DNA of 64,000 bases from Caccoplasma sp905210875 (GCA_963931635.1 OZ007034.1:1240001-1304000), one strand, 5' to 3'. Positions 15,243-24,786 are shown, counted from the first letter of the stretch. The notes: generated by a model from the sequence alone, not told the origin. Translations and numbers: made by a program.

Positions 15243-17549
15243 TTAATCGAGAGTTGGATTATTTGTTGAGAATATTGCTGGTGCAATATTTAGCGGCATT
15301 CTTAATACTGGCCAATAGAATTCTGCATTTCTCCACCCTTGTTCTTCTTTGCCATTTTGCTTAAGAAATATTATGACAGGCTTCTCAGTAGCTGCTGCGC
15401 GGACTATCGGTGTATCTTGATTACCATCTTCGGGGGCATCAACAAAATTTCCGTTAGCACGTTTTCTACTCATATTTCGACCTTCTCTATGAAGACAAAG
15501 CATTTTGCCATTTCCGTTTTTTGTTGCATATTTTATGCACCCAATCATTTCGTTAACGTCCCATTCATAATCTTTGTTTTCGTCTATATCTCTGTTGTAT
15601 ATATAGGTGGTTCGTATTTTTTGTAAAACTTCTATTACTATGTTGATGTCAATTTCAAATATTTTGTCTTTTTGATAATTTTTTTGGGAGGTAATGATTG
15701 TGTCAATTTCTGAAACAGTATTTCTGATATTTGATTTACTTCCTGTCTGAAATCCTGAAGTTGTAATACGTTTAAATGGCTTTATGGTTGTAAGGTTTGA
15801 TATTGCTAATTTCCCAGAATTGCAAGGGACAATATTTTTTTGAGGTGAAAGAGCAATGAATACAGCAGACATATCTTTATCTTTGGGATTAATGAACCAA
15901 TCTCTTAATTGGTCATCCATTTCATTAATCCTTGCCATAATATTATGTAAATAGAATGTGGTATGTAAACGAGTGACCGCCATATCTTCTTTGGAACGAT
16001 TTCCGTACATTCTGCAATGCTGAAGTACTGTGTCTTGTTGCCCTTTTAGAGGTCTCCTGCCGTACATAAAACCTAGCATATGCTCAATTGTGATTCCTCT
16101 GTCCAAGATTAATCCTCCAATAAATATATTTAAGTCATATTCTAATTCTAACTGTCCGTTCTCGTCTAATAGGTCGTTGACATTTTCGTCAGAATTAACG
16201 ATTTGAACATTGTAGTTTGAATGTGTGAAATTATCTTTAACTTTCTGCCAAACATGTTCCGTCTTGGGGATTTCTGTTGTTATCAGTTTTTGATTTATAC
16301 CTTTTAGAATTGATTCTTTAAAATCTTTGTATATTGAGTCGTATAATGGCTTAATGCTATCCGTATTAGATTTCCATTTGTCTATTAGTTTGCTGACCAA
16401 CTCATATTGCCAACTGTGGCTATCTGTATCAGTGCTTATGTGCATGACGAAGCTTGTTGTATAGATACTATTGGGATCTTCATTTGCTACTTGTATTTGC
16501 CTTATTGCTGATGCCACAAAATAGCTTAAAAGTGACCAACGCAAGTCTTCCATATACGGGGACTTTTCAACGTTGTTGAGTATTCTATTGTGTTTATTCT
16601 TGAATAACATTCGATCGAAGCACGAGTCATTGACGTTATGAAATAAATGAGAATACATAGATGTGTTATCGCAAGAATCTATAAAATATTCTTTCCCGCC
16701 GATGTATTTATTGTGGATAGGTACTAATTTAGTAAATCTGGGTTTAAATGGTTTTACGCAGCCATTCTCAACTTGTACAAAACAATTAGGCTGTAAGTAT
16801 AGTGAGTATGGTGTGGCTGTAACTTGTAAATATCTACAGTAATTTAGTTTGTCAATAAATTCGTCAATGAGTTTTCCAACGGTACCTTGACTTATTGTAT
16901 TGCTTTTTGTTTTAAATGATCGAGTCACAAAATCTGCTTCATCGTCAACAATCAAAACTCTTTTATCCTTTAATAGTGGAGATTTTTTTGCGAAAACATC
17001 GTTAAGAACATTTACATTAGTGTGTTCTTTTTTGCAGACGATGATGTTTTTTTGGCCATTTATGAGTTGAATACCTAGTCCATTACGTTTTTTCATGATA
17101 TCGTATACGGCTACAGGTTTATTCTTTGCATTTTTACTGTTTTTACTAAAGTCTCGAAAGTCATATTTAAGACGATTAACGGTTTGAGAGATAAGAGCAT
17201 TGGTGCCTTTTGTAAATACTACGCAAACATCAATCCCTTTGTCAAATGCTAAACCTATGATGCCAACAAAAGCTCGAGTTTTGCCACATTGTATTTTGCC
17301 AAGTAGTAACCCGGGCTTTTTTGCAGATTCACCAGATTCTAATAACAGATCTACAGTAGACTCAATGCATTCTTTTAATTCTGGAGAGTAATTTATATGT
17401 GTGCAAAAATGTTTATATATTGATTCCGAACCTTGTATAAGTTCTTCCCTTCGTTTTATAAGGTCTGAAGGGATATTAATCCCCATGTCCTTGTGAAAAT
17501 TAATTAATGTCTCTACTTCTGATACGGTTTTATACTTACTAAAATCCAT
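15243..17549 (-). CDS. Z1 domain ATPase, orphan, probably horizontally acquired
   Basis: A 768-residue Z1-domain protein. Z1 proteins are helicase-like ATPases often found with restriction-modification genes. Helicase-type motifs are in order: Walker A GKIQCGKT (84-91, Cys where Ser is usual), Walker B VLIVDDEAD (198-206), motif III VTATP (243-247), motif V-like GGLILDRGITIE (478-489) and an arginine motif QHCRMYG (510-516). The C-terminal part ends with the family-type EFYWPVLRMPLN. It is far more AT-rich and Lys/Asn-rich than its neighbours and stands alone between gldH and an export operon. No methylase or nuclease gene is next to it. A defence role is plausible but unproven. Confidence 0.9.
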   Translation of the reverse strand: MDFSKYKTVSEVETLINFHKDMGINIPSDLIKRREELIQGSESIYKHFCTHINYSPELKECIESTVDLLLESGESAKKPGLLLGKIQCGKTRAFVGIIGLAFDKGIDVCVVFTKGTNALISQTVNRLKYDFRDFSKNSKNAKNKPVAVYDIMKKRNGLGIQLINGQKNIIVCKKEHTNVNVLNDVFAKKSPLLKDKRVLIVDDEADFVTRSFKTKSNTISQGTVGKLIDEFIDKLNYCRYLQVTATPYSLYLQPNCFVQVENGCVKPFKPRFTKLVPIHNKYIGGKEYFIDSCDNTSMYSHLFHNVNDSCFDRMLFKNKHNRILNNVEKSPYMEDLRWSLLSYFVASAIRQIQVANEDPNSIYTTSFVMHISTDTDSHSWQYELVSKLIDKWKSNTDSIKPLYDSIYKDFKESILKGINQKLITTEIPKTEHVWQKVKDNFTHSNYNVQIVNSDENVNDLLDENGQLELEYDLNIFIGGLILDRGITIEHMLGFMYGRRPLKGQQDTVLQHCRMYGNRSKEDMAVTRLHTTFYLHNIMARINEMDDQLRDWFINPKDKDMSAVFIALSPQKNIVPCNSGKLAISNLTTIKPFKRITTSGFQTGSKSNIRNTVSEIDTIITSQKNYQKDKIFEIDINIVIEVLQKIRTTYIYNRDIDENKDYEWDVNEMIGCIKYATKNGNGKMLCLHREGRNMSRKRANGNFVDAPEDGNQDTPIVRAAATEKPVIIFLKQNGKEEQGWRNAEFYWPVLRMPLNIAPAIFSTNNPTLD

Positions 17550-17756
17550 AAATAAAATATTTATTTTTATTACATAAATCTCTTGATCGATAGTTGTCTA
17601 AGATAATATGCAATATTAATAAAATTTGCAAATTATGGCAATAAGTTTATCGGATAAGTTATCAAAAATCTGAGATGTAGAGACTCAAATCTGAAAGATA
17701 TTTTGTTTTTTATAAAAATGGGTGGATAAAATTAGTTGCTATTAACTTGTTTGGTT

Positions 17757-18974
17757 TTATACAGCCTCTGTGCGCTTGCGTTGCTTGTCTTTCCATATCT
17801 GGTAGCTGTAAGCGATGCAGGTTGTAATAAAGTAGAAAATCGTGAGACCCCAAAGGTGCAGGAAGGGGCCTTTGACATCGACAATCGACGCCCCTTCGGT
17901 ATTCATGCGCACAAACCCTTCCACGCCCCATGTCGATGGTATGAGGCTGCCCAATACCTGCCATACGACGGGCATACGGTCATAGGGCCAGGTAATGCCG
18001 CTGATGAAGAGGAAAATCATCGAGGTGAAGACGATGATGAGGAAAACGCTTTCCCGTTCGCGGACGAATACCGACAGCGTCATTCCGAAGAATATCGACG
18101 AGAGCAGGAACGGTGCCATGAAGGCGTAAATCTCCCACTGGCTGCCCAGTTGCGGGTAATCGAAGAGCCAGGGAATGATGTGCAGCATGTACATGGTTGT
18201 AACGATGTAGAGGCTGTAATAACAGATGGCTTTGCCAAGTACGAGGTGCAGGATATTGTTGCGTATCTTTTCGCGGTATTGGTAGTAGTGCCGCAGTTTA
18301 CGATGTTCGTAAAATCCGCCGGCCAAGATACCGATGCCGAGAATAAGGCTCTGCTGCATGATGACGATGAGCAGGGCGGGAATTACGAACGAGGCAAATC
18401 CGCCGGTGGGGTTGTAGAGGGTAAACGAGAAGGAAGGTATGGGGTCGGTAACCATGTCGATTTGGGCCGGTGTGGCACCCGTGAGGGTGCGGCTTTGCAG
18501 TTCCCGACCCATGTCGAGAGAGACGTCGGTGAGGGTAATGAGGAAATTTTTATAGTTGAGCAGCAGACTCATGTCGGAATAGAAGACAACGGGGCTCTGT
18601 TCGCCGCGGGCCAGTTTCTTGTCGAAGTCGGCCGGAATTTCCAGTATGCCGAAACAGTCACGCCGGTACATGAGATCTTTCGCTTCGTCGAGGTTGGCGC
18701 AGTAAGAGAGCACCTTGGTGTTGGGCGAGGCATCGATGCGGCGACACATCTCCCGGCTCAGTTGTGTGCGGGAGTTGTCGACAACAGCCAGTGGCACGTC
18801 GTAGACGGCTTCGGGGTTATAAATGAAGGCGTAGAGCAGCGGGTAGGCAAAAGGCAAGGCAAAGAAGAAGAGCATTGCACCCATGTCGCGGAACACGGCT
18901 ATATATTCCTTGCGCCAGATGTAGCCTATGTCGGCCAATCCCGTTTTTATCGATTTGAAAAATCCGTTTTCCAT
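17757..18974 (-). CDS. ABC-2 type permease (second of two)
   Basis: A 405-residue integral membrane protein of the ABC2_membrane_3 (YhhJ/YbhR-like) type. One N-terminal helix (DMGAMLFFFALPFAYPLLYAF) is followed by a large periplasmic loop (about 55-175) with PLAVVDNSRTQLSREM and then five to six helices towards the C-terminus, including GLTIFYFITTCIAYSYQIW. It begins 19 nt after the stop of a homologous permease gene, and both follow HlyD and TolC genes on the same strand. The pair would form the membrane part of an ABC exporter, but no ATPase is encoded here. Confidence 0.9.
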   Translation of the reverse strand: MENGFFKSIKTGLADIGYIWRKEYIAVFRDMGAMLFFFALPFAYPLLYAFIYNPEAVYDVPLAVVDNSRTQLSREMCRRIDASPNTKVLSYCANLDEAKDLMYRRDCFGILEIPADFDKKLARGEQSPVVFYSDMSLLLNYKNFLITLTDVSLDMGRELQSRTLTGATPAQIDMVTDPIPSFSFTLYNPTGGFASFVIPALLIVIMQQSLILGIGILAGGFYEHRKLRHYYQYREKIRNNILHLVLGKAICYYSLYIVTTMYMLHIIPWLFDYPQLGSQWEIYAFMAPFLLSSIFFGMTLSVFVRERESVFLIIVFTSMIFLFISGITWPYDRMPVVWQVLGSLIPSTWGVEGFVRMNTEGASIVDVKGPFLHLWGLTIFYFITTCIAYSYQIWKDKQRKRTEAV

Positions 18975-18993
18975 TGCAGTGCATTCTTAAAAG

Positions 18994-20184
18994 TCAGGCC
19001 ACGTAGATTTGTCTGCGCAGTGCCCGTTTGAGCAATGGCAGAAAGGGCAGAGCCAGCAGTGCATAAATAAAGAGGGCCATATAGTGCATACGGCTGTAAT
19101 AGAGAGGAACACCGTTGAGCGCCTGGTCGGCATAGATGATGAAGTAATGCCGCAGCGGCAAAATGTCGGTGAGCAGGTGGAAGGTGGGGTACATGGCTTC
19201 GGCCGGGAAGGAGATGCCGGCCAGTGAGAACGATACCACACCGAAGAGTCCGCCCATGCTCAGGGCGATGCGCAGAGAGGGAGCGACACACACGAAGAAT
19301 ATGCTCACCCCTTGCAGGGCCATGACAAAAAGCAACATGGCCGCCAGCATGGGCCAGATGCCGTTTTGCAACGGGAAGTGGAAATAACCGTAAAACAGCG
19401 ACTGGCACAATGCACCCATGATGAAAAAAAGCAACGTCTGTGGCAACAGTTTGCCGGTGACAGCCAGCAGTATGTTGTCGTCGGCCGTTCTTAACCATTC
19501 CCGCGAGGTGGCATGTTTGATTTCAGATCCTATGGAAAAGATGGTGGTAAGCAAGATGATGACTCCCAACACTCCCGGAAGAAAGGTGTTGTTGAGGTAG
19601 ATGGAGTAGCTTATCCACGGATTACCCAAGGGGTGCATGTCGACGGTGATGGGTTGTATTTGCGGTAAGATGTCGCGTTCGTATTCACCTCGGGCCAAGA
19701 GCGTCTGTTGCACGGCAGCGGCAGCTGCCAGTGTGGTTGTCGTCTTGAAGCTTCGGAATTCCAATGCTCCTGGTATGAGGAAGGCATCGGTGGTATAGTA
19801 TGATATTTCGGGCCGGCGGTTGGCCATGAGGTCGGCCTCAAAGGAGGGTGGGATAATGACAAATCCGAAGATGTCGCCCTTCTGCATGGCTTCTCGTGCT
19901 TCGGAGAAGTTGGCATATTCGGTGGTTATGGCCAGCGAACTGACCGTCGTAAATTGCCGGGTGAGATTGCGCGACGTGGCCGAGTGGTCGAGGTCTACTA
20001 CGGCGGTGGGCAACTCCTCGGGCAGACCGTTGGCCATGAGCGAGAGGAAGAATGCGTAGCTTACCAGCGGCGCGACGACGATGGAAAACAGGTAGATGGG
20101 GCGTGACACCAATCGGTGCAACTCCCTGACGATAACCTGCCACAAGATTTTGGGACCTGTTGCGAATCTTCCCATGACGAGCAC
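18994..20184 (-). CDS. ABC-2 type permease (first of two)
   Basis: A 396-residue permease homologous to its downstream neighbour. It has an N-terminal helix (YLFSIVVAPLVSYAFFLSLM), a periplasmic loop with LPTAVVDLDHSATSRNLTR (the same VVD position as in the partner), then helices around FLPGVLGVIILLTTIFSIGSEI, TLLFFIMGALCQSLFYGYF and GGLFGVVSFSLAGISFPAEAMYPTF. The latter is typical of this ABC-2 subfamily. The start may be ATG 20184 or 20175. It lies only 4 nt after the HlyD gene, so the four genes are surely one transcript. Confidence 0.9.
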   Translation of the reverse strand: MLVMGRFATGPKILWQVIVRELHRLVSRPIYLFSIVVAPLVSYAFFLSLMANGLPEELPTAVVDLDHSATSRNLTRQFTTVSSLAITTEYANFSEAREAMQKGDIFGFVIIPPSFEADLMANRRPEISYYTTDAFLIPGALEFRSFKTTTTLAAAAAVQQTLLARGEYERDILPQIQPITVDMHPLGNPWISYSIYLNNTFLPGVLGVIILLTTIFSIGSEIKHATSREWLRTADDNILLAVTGKLLPQTLLFFIMGALCQSLFYGYFHFPLQNGIWPMLAAMLLFVMALQGVSIFFVCVAPSLRIALSMGGLFGVVSFSLAGISFPAEAMYPTFHLLTDILPLRHYFIIYADQALNGVPLYYSRMHYMALFIYALLALPFLPLLKRALRRQIYVA

Positions 20185-20188
20185 TGTT

Positions 20189-21193
20189 TTATCGGAGCGG
20201 TTTCTTTATCAGGACCGACATACCCGGCCGCAGATTCTCAACCGGTTGAGTAGGTCTGGCTTTAATTTCAAATGTGCGGGCGTCGTAGCTGCCGGTTGCT
20301 TTGGTGGCGCGCCATACGGCGTAGGTGCCCATATCTTTGATGAAATAAATTTTGAGCGTGACGGTCTTGTTGCCGAGAGCCGGGATCTGGGCCGTAATCT
20401 CTTTCCCCATGGTCAGGTATTGCAGCAACTCTTCGCGCACGTTGAAGGTTACCCACATGTCGTCGAGTTGTAAAACGTTCATGATGGGGGCGCCGGTACC
20501 TACCAGTTCGCTTACATGGGGGAATATTTCCGAGATCTCGCCATCGATGGGGGCTGTCAGATAGGAGTCGGCAAGAACCGATTTCACCTGTTCCACACCA
20601 CCCTGAGCAGCCGTTACCATGGCGGCAGCAGCCTCTTTGTCTTCGCTTTGAGCGCCTTTGCGCACCATCTCGTATTGTGAGCGGGCGGCACTCTCGGTGG
20701 CGACCATGGCTTTGTACTGAGCCTCGGCCTCGTCGCGTTTCTGGGCCGAGACGACCCCTTTGAGGTAAAGAGCCTCCATGCGGTTGAATGATTTCTGGGC
20801 TATTTCAAGTCCGGCCAGGGCCTGTTGCCACATGTCGTAAGCCGATTGAATGACCTCGCTGCGGGCGCCTTTGTCTACTTTCTCGTTGGTAGCCTTGTAG
20901 ACATTTTCCATGGCCGTGGCCTGCATGAGTTTGGCTTCGGCATCGGGCGATGAGATGCGCACCAGCGTGTCGCCTTGGTGTACGCGCTGACCCTCTTCGA
21001 CCCAGTATTCGGCAATGCGGCCCGGGAGTTTTCCCGAGATTCGAATCTGTGTGGCTTCGGCTTGTCCCTGAATAGTCTCGTTTTTCGGTTCGAGCAGGAA
21101 GAATCCGATAAGAGCCAGAATGACGATGACGATGATGACGGCGACCAGTCCTATGGTCAAGCCCTTTTCTTTGTCTCTTTTGGGAGTATCCAT
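20189..21193 (-). CDS. HlyD/EmrA-type membrane fusion protein
   Basis: A 334-residue periplasmic adaptor anchored by one N-terminal helix (GLVAVIIVIVILALIGFFLL, about 13-32). The lipoyl-type half motifs ISGKLPGRIAEYWVEEGQRVHQGDTLVRI and YLTAPIDGEISEIFPHVSELV flank a long alpha-hairpin (about 85-205). The C-terminal barrel ends in NLRPGMSVLIKKPL, the standard HlyD ending. It links the two ABC-2 permeases downstream with the TolC protein encoded 29 nt upstream. The substrate is unknown; EmrA/YbhG-like drug export is one possibility. Confidence 0.93.
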   Translation of the reverse strand: MDTPKRDKEKGLTIGLVAVIIVIVILALIGFFLLEPKNETIQGQAEATQIRISGKLPGRIAEYWVEEGQRVHQGDTLVRISSPDAEAKLMQATAMENVYKATNEKVDKGARSEVIQSAYDMWQQALAGLEIAQKSFNRMEALYLKGVVSAQKRDEAEAQYKAMVATESAARSQYEMVRKGAQSEDKEAAAAMVTAAQGGVEQVKSVLADSYLTAPIDGEISEIFPHVSELVGTGAPIMNVLQLDDMWVTFNVREELLQYLTMGKEITAQIPALGNKTVTLKIYFIKDMGTYAVWRATKATGSYDARTFEIKARPTQPVENLRPGMSVLIKKPLR

Positions 21194-21222
21194 TGTATGT
21201 CGTTTTTTGTTTTACGGGAGGT

Positions 21223-22680
21223 TCAGTATTTCATTTCGCCCAAAGCCTTGGCCAGGTAGACTTTGCATAGTCGGAGTTCTATCTGGGCATCGATATATTC
21301 CGAACGGGCTTTGAGCCAGGCCGTCTGTGCTTCGAGTACATTATCGGTGGTGAGTACCCCTTCTTCAAAGCCGATTTGAGCATTGCGCAGGTTTTCGTCG
21401 GCTTTTTCAAGATTCTTGGCCGTCATGCCGGTGCGTTTGGCGGCTTCGTCGATTTTGAAAGTGGCTTGGTTTACCTGCAATTCGATTTTTTCCTTGGCTT
21501 CGTCGAGTTCGAGCCGGGCTATGAGGCTCTCCGATTTGGCGGCGCGATATTTATATACGTTGTCGCCCCAGTGGAGCAGGGGGATACGCACCAATACGCC
21601 TACGTTGAAGAATCCTTTGAATTCTCTTTCAAAGCCGTTGAAGAGGTTGGGGTTGGAAATCATGTAGTTGCCGGTGAGGGCCACGGTAGGCAGCATGCCC
21701 GACAGGGCTATTTTCTGCTTGTTCTGAAAAATTTTACCGGCCAGGGTGAGGCTTTGTATCTCGCTGCGATTGGCAAAGACGCTTTCCATGTCGGGCAGTG
21801 TAGTGTGCAGCCCGGCGGTGTGGGTTTCCGGTTCCATTGTTTCATCGGCCAGTGTGTAGGCTTGGTCGATGGGCATGCCGCACATCTGGGCGAGAACCAT
21901 TTTGGCCAGGCTCAGACCATTGTCGACTTGTGTGAGGGAAATCTGTGCTTCGTTGGATTTCACTGCGACAGTCAGTCCGTCGGACTGGGTGGCGACCCCT
22001 TCTTCTATCATGGCCCGTATGTTGTATTGCAGCGAGTCGAGCAGGGCGGCGTAGCTCTCGGCCAGTCGCTTCTTGTGGGTGAGTGAGACGACTTGCCAGT
22101 AGAGTTCGTCGACCTGATATACAATCTCTTGTGCGGCTGTGTTTTGTTGGCTTTGGGCCAGCTCCTCGGCATAGCGGGTGATTTTGTTGTAGGCCCGCAG
22201 CTTGCCTCCGAGGTAGAGAGGTTGGGTGAGTGAGATGTTGCCTACCCACATGTTCCGGGTGTCGGTGCGGAATTCGTCGACAATCTGTTGCCCGAGGTTG
22301 TTGAGCGGGGTGGCCAGGTCGATGTTCCCGAGCGAAGCCAGCAGCTGTCCCAGGGCGGGATTGGTTGCCATGACGGCGGCCATGGATTGTTGCAGGGCCG
22401 TTCCCATTTGAGGCAGGGTGCTTTTGAGATTGTCGTTGAGCAGGGATATCTCGCGAGAGTTATAGATATATCCCCCGCTGGCGTCGATGGCAGGCAGATA
22501 GGCCGAGAATGCGGCTTTGCGGTTGTTACGGGCCGCATTGATTTTGGCTTCGGCGATACGCAGCTGCTTATTGTTGTGCAAGGCCATCTGCCGGCAGGAA
22601 TCGAGGGTGAGCGGTTGCTGTGGTCGGGCCGACAGGGCAACGAGCAGGCCGAGAATTCCGATGACGATACGCTTTTTCAT
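21223..22680 (-). CDS. TolC family outer-membrane channel
   Basis: A 485-residue TolC-like protein with a signal peptide (MKKRIVIGILGLLVALSARPQ) and the family start LTLDSCRQMALHNNKQLRIAEAKI. Two helical-hairpin repeats follow (about 35-250 and 280-470), including GNISLTQPLYLGGKLRAY and GVLVRIPLLHWGDNVYKYRAAKSE, the two usual QPL-type turns. It is the first gene of a four-gene export operon. A TATATTTG box on the minus strand at 22837-22844 is a likely promoter element, implying a leader of about 150 nt. Confidence 0.93.
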   Translation of the reverse strand: MKKRIVIGILGLLVALSARPQQPLTLDSCRQMALHNNKQLRIAEAKINAARNNRKAAFSAYLPAIDASGGYIYNSREISLLNDNLKSTLPQMGTALQQSMAAVMATNPALGQLLASLGNIDLATPLNNLGQQIVDEFRTDTRNMWVGNISLTQPLYLGGKLRAYNKITRYAEELAQSQQNTAAQEIVYQVDELYWQVVSLTHKKRLAESYAALLDSLQYNIRAMIEEGVATQSDGLTVAVKSNEAQISLTQVDNGLSLAKMVLAQMCGMPIDQAYTLADETMEPETHTAGLHTTLPDMESVFANRSEIQSLTLAGKIFQNKQKIALSGMLPTVALTGNYMISNPNLFNGFEREFKGFFNVGVLVRIPLLHWGDNVYKYRAAKSESLIARLELDEAKEKIELQVNQATFKIDEAAKRTGMTAKNLEKADENLRNAQIGFEEGVLTTDNVLEAQTAWLKARSEYIDAQIELRLCKVYLAKALGEMKY

Positions 22681-22990
22681 TGCTTCTGAGTATTGTTATG
22701 TCTTCTTATATACAAATTGGAGGGTATGTTTGTTGGGTGTCGTTCATTATTTTGCATTCCGAAAGAGACCTTGGTGTTTTGGCATATTTTATTTCGGATC
22801 AAATAATAGGAAATCGGCACCCGCTTTTCGTACGGGCAAATATAGAAGATTGGTTTGGTTTTTAAAATCCTTTTTATGAAAGAGTTTTTATCTTAAACGG
22901 AGATTTTTACTCTTTCGCCCGAATAGAAGATAGTATTCAACCAAATGAACAATGAGCGACTCTCCCCTTTGTCGGCATGAGGCCGAAAGT
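22681..22990. other. Intergenic region with a promoter box and inverted repeat
   Basis: No gene is seen in these 310 bases. The minus strand carries TATATTTG at 22837-22844, probably for the TolC export operon. An inverted repeat GAAAGAGT/ACTCTTTC (22878-22916) may end the transcript of the gene at 22991 but lacks a clear T-run. Confidence 0.45.
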
Positions 22991-23887
22991 TTAGTCGTTG
23001 AGGGTGAAGGTTTGCTCTCCAAGAAGTAGGGAGTCAGCATAAATATTAACCTGGTAGACTCCTTGTGGAAGGTACTCTTCAACATTCCAGGTAAAGTACA
23101 TTTTTTCGCTGTTGCCGGTATAGTCGATGATTTGTTGCAGGGAAAAGTCGCACTCTCGACCGTCGACGGAGAAGGTGTTGCTCCTATCTTTGACAAGCGT
23201 TGAACCATCGGGCTTTTTAATGCACACGTAAACTTTTTTTTCTCCGTGCGAGGCCATGGCGTTGCGGCCGATGACAAAATTTATTTTCAGACGGGCCACT
23301 TTGTCTTTATCGTTGGTTTTTCTGCCGCGTTTGTTTAATGTCCATATTTCTATGTCCGAAGCATCGAGGCGGGCGGCCAAAGAAACTTTCTCGTTCAGTT
23401 CGTGGTTGTCTTTCTGTAATTGCGAGGCCTCTTGTGAAACTTTTTGGTAGCGAAGGAGAGCGTCGTCTTTTTCAGCTTTCAGCAATTTGTTTTCTCTATC
23501 CAGAGAGTCGATGGCCGACTGATAGATTTTGATGTTGCTGCGTAGATTTTTCAACTCTTCCTGGAGGGAGTCGATGGTGAGGGCATCGATGTTTTTCCGG
23601 TTGCGCAACTCTTCGAGCAGACGTTTTACCCGGGCTTTTTCGCGGTCGAGTCGCCAGATGAGGGAGTCATTGCTGAACCGTATGCGATTGCTCTCATATT
23701 GTCGGTATTCTTGGAAAATGGCTGTGTATTCCTCTTCCAGTTTTTCCCGTTCTTTCTCTATGTATACTTGTTCCTTGAAGTTTTTTATTTCGGAATGTTG
23801 TCGGTAGACGTAAGTCAGGAGCGCAACAATGAATATGACCAGGATGGCACTGATAATAAGCCAAATAATAGAAACCTGTTTTTTCAT
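22991..23887 (-). CDS. Membrane-anchored coiled-coil protein, unknown function
   Basis: A 298-residue protein with one N-terminal membrane helix (about 8-28, LIISAILVIFIVALLTYVY). A long charged coiled coil follows (about 35-180, with LEEEYTAIFQEYRQYES, RVKRLLEELRNRK and LDRENKLLKAEKDDAL). The C-terminal globular beta-rich domain (about 185-298) has ARLKINFVIGRNAMASHGEKKVYVCIKKPDG and ends in GVYQVNIYADSLLLGEQTF. I recall similar proteins as common Bacteroidetes hypotheticals but know no function. The architecture suggests a cell-envelope scaffold. A TATCTTTG box on the minus strand at 23992-23999 is the likely promoter element. Confidence 0.82.
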   Translation of the reverse strand: MKKQVSIIWLIISAILVIFIVALLTYVYRQHSEIKNFKEQVYIEKEREKLEEEYTAIFQEYRQYESNRIRFSNDSLIWRLDREKARVKRLLEELRNRKNIDALTIDSLQEELKNLRSNIKIYQSAIDSLDRENKLLKAEKDDALLRYQKVSQEASQLQKDNHELNEKVSLAARLDASDIEIWTLNKRGRKTNDKDKVARLKINFVIGRNAMASHGEKKVYVCIKKPDGSTLVKDRSNTFSVDGRECDFSLQQIIDYTGNSEKMYFTWNVEEYLPQGVYQVNIYADSLLLGEQTFTLND

Positions 23888-24111
23888 CCTTCGACCGTTT
23901 TTTATGTGACGACAAGCCTTGCCGCAGAGCCATGTCGCGAGGCAACAGCCATTCCCTTACGACTGTTGCCGGGGGTGATGGCTGTCGAAGGCAAAGATAA
24001 TTACTTCTCTTACATAAAAAAAGGAAGAGACTCTTTTTTCACAAAAATACTTCCCGGGAAAATCTTCGGTAAAATAAATCTCTTTGCCCGGTAATTCCGT
24101 TGAAATTATGT

Positions 24112-24119
24112 TATCTTTG
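24112..24119 (+). promoter_or_regulatory. -7 type box for the PASTA-rluD operon
   Basis: TATCTTTG ends 28 nt before the GTG start at 24148. The nearest upstream TTTG (24083-24086) is 25 nt away, longer than usual, so the -33 box is uncertain. Confidence 0.5.
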
Positions 24120-24147
24120 CAGCAATTATCATGAAAAATAAGAGGCT

Positions 24148-24786
24148 GTGAAAGTGCGCATTCGTTTTTTATCGGTCGGATTACATATCCTTATCATGCT
24201 GGCGGTGGCTGTCGTGGCTGTCGTGGCGCTCTATTTTTGGCTCGATCACTATACCCGCCATGGCGAATCGGTCGAAGTGCCCGACGTATGCGGGTTGTAT
24301 TATCTCGATGCCGATGCCTCGCTGGCCGAGAATGGAATGCGCTCTCTCGTTATCGATTCGATGTATATTGAGTCGAAACCTCGTGGCGTGGTGCTCGACC
24401 AGGTGCCTCGCGCCAGCAGTTCGGTGAAAAGCGGTCGCACGATATATCTGACCATTAATGCGTTGAGCCCCAGAAAGGTGACGATGCCCGAGCTCAAAAA
24501 TCTCTCATACCGTCAGGCCGAGGCAATTGTCAAGGGACTGGGGCTGTCGGCACCACAGATTATTTACTGGAACTCGGAGTATAAAGATTTGGTGCTGAAT
24601 GTGATGGCCGACGGTCGTCCGGTTGAGGCCGGAGACAAGTTGCCGGTGACGGCCCGCATCGTATTTTCCGTGGGCAATGGTATGTATGCTCCTACCCGCA
24701 GGCTGACGGCTGCCGATTCGTTGTCGACCGACTCTCTCATGGTCGACTCCCTTACTGTTGAACCTGCGATGTTGCCTCCCCTTTAA
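24148..24786 (+). CDS. PASTA domain membrane protein
   Basis: A 212-residue protein with one N-terminal membrane helix (about 9-30) and two or more PASTA repeats outside: VEVPDVCGLYYLDADASLAENGM followed by GVVLDQVPRASSSVKSGRTIYLTIN, then VTMPELKNLSYRQAEAIVKGLGL. PASTA domains bind peptidoglycan-type ligands; here they lack a kinase or transpeptidase domain. The start is GTG 24148, because an ATG at 24131 opens only a seven-codon frame. It is followed after 11 nt by the pseudouridine synthase gene. Its Ser/Asp/Leu-rich tail resembles a spacer. Confidence 0.87.
   Translation: MKVRIRFLSVGLHILIMLAVAVVAVVALYFWLDHYTRHGESVEVPDVCGLYYLDADASLAENGMRSLVIDSMYIESKPRGVVLDQVPRASSSVKSGRTIYLTINALSPRKVTMPELKNLSYRQAEAIVKGLGLSAPQIIYWNSEYKDLVLNVMADGRPVEAGDKLPVTARIVFSVGNGMYAPTRRLTAADSLSTDSLMVDSLTVEPAMLPPL

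Noticed and set aside
15243..17549. Prophage or integrative element carrying the Z1 gene
   Set aside because: No integrase, phage or conjugation gene is found on either side.
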